Shown here in pieces: positions 62,160 through 64,000 of a stretch of DNA of 64,000 nt (within the stretch, counting starts at the first letter, position 1; each line of letters begins with the position of its first letter). The stretch is taken from assembly GCA_000934455.1 (NCBI GenBank), contig KN882229.1, forward strand, positions 247,280 to 311,279, given 5' to 3'. A model generated the notes under the pieces. It worked only from the letters and a program-made list of their open reading frames with translations. It was not told the DNA's origin and searched no databases. The DNA is from Apostichopus parvimensis. Taxonomy: Eukaryota; Echinodermata; Holothuroidea; Aspidochirotida; Stichopodidae. A program made the position numbers and the translations under genes.

Positions 62160-63160
62160 CAACTCAAGATAGCTTTCTCTCAAATTTCTTAAATGCATTG
62201 TTTAACCACCTCCCTAATCCTCTCTCTCTCTCTGGTGATTTTACAATCGGTGGTTTGACAGACAATCCCCGTGAGCAGCAACATGGAGCTCATCACGACT
62301 GCCTTATGAATCTGGAGACAAGCCATAATGTAGTTGGCTTTGTATTAAATCTCATGCAAGGTCTCAGTGTACCTGAAAGCCGTAACTGGTTCAATGTTGA
62401 GCAGTTCTCTGTGACTGTCTGTTCCATGCTTCCTAGACAAAATCAACCTCCTGTTGATTTCAGGAATATATACTTCATGCAGAGACTCCGAATGAAGCTC
62501 CATGAAATGGGCAAGAAAGAAATTTCCCCTCCCTGAACCGAACTAGTGCGAGATGCTGATCCATATGAAAGTGTTGCTTCAAAAAATAATGTTAATACTG
62601 TAAGTGTAGAGTTATCACATCCACATTTCAGTTACAATTATGGGCTAACAGATACAAAGAACAAACCTTGTACATTTGCATCAAGTACTTTCCGAAATCC
62701 AGATGCAGTAGCAAAACAGAATGCATCACAAATGTGGTGTCTCCTGAGGCACATACCTTTAACGTTGGGTGATATGGTTCAAGAAGATGATGAGTACTGG
62801 GAATTCTTTCTCCAGTTGTTGTCTTGCATGGACATAATATTGTCTCCTGCAGTCACAAAGGGGGGGGGGTACGGTCTATCTAAGCCATATAATGAAAGTT
62901 CATCATTCTCTGTACATTGAGTTGTTCCCAGATATTCGCTTGAAGCCCAAGCATCACTTCATTACCCACTATCCGTCAGCTATGCTATGGCTGGGGCCAC
63001 TCATTCATTTATGGGTTTGCGCTTTGAAGCTTTTCATAACTTTCCAAAGAGATTAGCGCACATTGTCTGCAATTTTCAGAATATCTCAAAGACACAGGAG
63101 GTCTATGCTTTTGTGTCACAACATAATGGCAAAGAACACTCTTTCCGAGAAACCACGTGA
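62160..63160 (+). pseudogene. Decayed fragment of an uncharacterised multi-copy protein
   Basis: The plus strand reads GLTDNPREQQHGAHHDCLMN and VDFRNIYFMQRLRMKLHEMG, then KQNASQMWCLLRHIPLTLGD, DDEYWEFFLQLLSCMDIILS, then in another frame FPDIRLKPKHHFITHYPSAM, and in a third AHIVCNFQNISKTQEVYAF. The block L-PDIRL-PKHHF--HYPS is a hallmark, as I recall it, of a protein widely repeated in fish and invertebrate genomes whose role is unknown. At least two frame changes and a stop separate the parts. It may derive from a transposon. Confidence 0.6.
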
Positions 63161-64000
63161 CCAGGAGAACCCATCATACTAGCTTCCTTTAATGTGCTGA
63201 ACAGTTGGCAGACAAGTTGCAAATTGCTATATACAGTGATGTATACTTGGCAAAGTAGGGCATCATTTATAGGACCGAATATAAAGAGCATATGATGATT
63301 GCCATTACAAAAAGCAATCATAACGATCCCATCTGTGTACAAATAAGGCACATCATTGCTATTCAGGACTCAAATGTGAAGTTAATATGTGAACTTTGTC
63401 ACATAGTTAGTGACGACAAACACTACCATGCACATATTGTACAACAACAACAGAAGAGTCTGTGGTTTATCTTGTTACGTATATATGTTGTAAATGTAAG
63501 TGTCAATCAGTCAGCTGCTTAAGGCACGCTATTAGTCATCCTGTTAGTGGGTTACAGGTTTTTTTTGGCCTAAAACGGTATCTGTACACTTCCTTAAAGT
63601 TGCCACCGTGACCCTCGAAAGTCTCTCTATTATGAAATTTTTGATAACAGTTTCCCCTCGGCCCGGTCGCGATTTTTCCCCAAACAGGTTTGCAATTATG
63701 TGTAAATAGTCGCTCATGATTGGTCGGAAAAGTTACGTCATCGCCATATAAACCTTTACTTCGAGGTGACCAAAATAGCTGCATCCGTTCCAACGACTTC
63801 CATCCATTGCAACGAAGAAACACCTGTTCAAAGTTACCCGAAGCTTTTCGTAAATAAATGTACAAATCTCACTAGTTTGTTATGATTGTATGATCTACTA
63901 TCTATGTCTCATCGAAGTTTTCTGTGAAGGCATAAATCGATAAAATCAAACATAAATTTTCTTACAGGTTGCATCACACATGCGCTTTGGGCCTATATGT
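63161..64000. other. No gene recognised
   Basis: A 109-codon minus-strand frame (63865-63536) has no motifs that I recognise and no splice support. The rest is AT-rich. Confidence 0.4.

Noticed and set aside
63536-63865. 109-codon minus-strand open frame
   Set aside because: No motif, no splice partner and no support beyond length.
1-64000. CRISPR arrays, operons, tRNA or rRNA genes
   Set aside because: The window is eukaryotic; no regularly spaced identical short repeats and no cloverleaf or rRNA core sequences were noticed by eye.

Overview
This is an AT-rich eukaryotic window, most likely from a marine invertebrate deuterostome and probably an echinoderm. The evidence is the short exons with GT-AG introns spread over kilobases, the many decayed transposons, frequent short palindromes of the GTAGGCCTAC type, and gene families (G2E3-like HECT ligases, ZMYM-like hAT transposases, intron-bearing integrase-like genes, MULE/SWIM genes) that are multi-copy in such genomes. 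The species call is inference. I saw no operons, no CRISPR and no recognisable tRNA or rRNA. There are two assembly gaps (17677-17726 and 28379-28653).

Layout. 0.1-4.7 kb: a six-exon plus-strand HECT E3 ligase of the G2E3-like type, carrying one frame break and one stop. 4.8-6.1 kb: a possible two-exon minus-strand gene. 7.7-12.5 kb: a degenerate satellite-like array, with a minus-strand multi-exon SANT-like gene (9.4-12.9 kb) threaded through it. 15.2-15.7 kb: a 502-bp inverted-repeat element. 17.6-29.2 kb: a decayed five-exon minus-strand integrase-like gene. Its first intron holds a 7.4-kb hAT transposon (21549-28917) with an exact 8-bp target duplication, matching terminal repeats and an uninterrupted two-exon transposase gene of 814 codons.

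29.9-34.5 kb: a fragment of a multi-copy protein family, the 3' end of an unrecognised plus-strand gene (32.1-33.2 kb) and a minus-strand Ty3/Gypsy fossil. 36.2-37.7 kb: tandem repeats. 39.8-41.6 kb: a three-exon unrecognised minus-strand gene with matching splice phases. 41.9 kb: a small mariner-like element.

45.5-49.5 kb is a minus-strand pile of transposon genes: a 5'-truncated CR1/L2-like LINE with a clean reading frame and an ATT-repeat tail, a broken MULE/SWIM gene and a broken pogo-type transposase. 50.5-53.7 kb is a plus-strand Polinton (Maverick) fossil with integrase-chromodomain, small virion-type proteins and major capsid protein. It is followed by a plus-strand Ty3/Gypsy fossil (54.2-57.5 kb) and a short hAT relative of the 7.4-kb element (57.7-58.4 kb). 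59.1-59.6 kb is a 125-bp tandem repeat with a 250-bp higher-order pattern, and 62.2-63.2 kb is a decayed fragment of another multi-copy protein.

Most of the window is therefore repeat-derived. The best candidates for host genes are the HECT gene, the SANT-like gene, the 32-33 kb gene and the 40-41 kb gene. The strongest observation is the apparently complete hAT element nested in an intron of the integrase-like gene.
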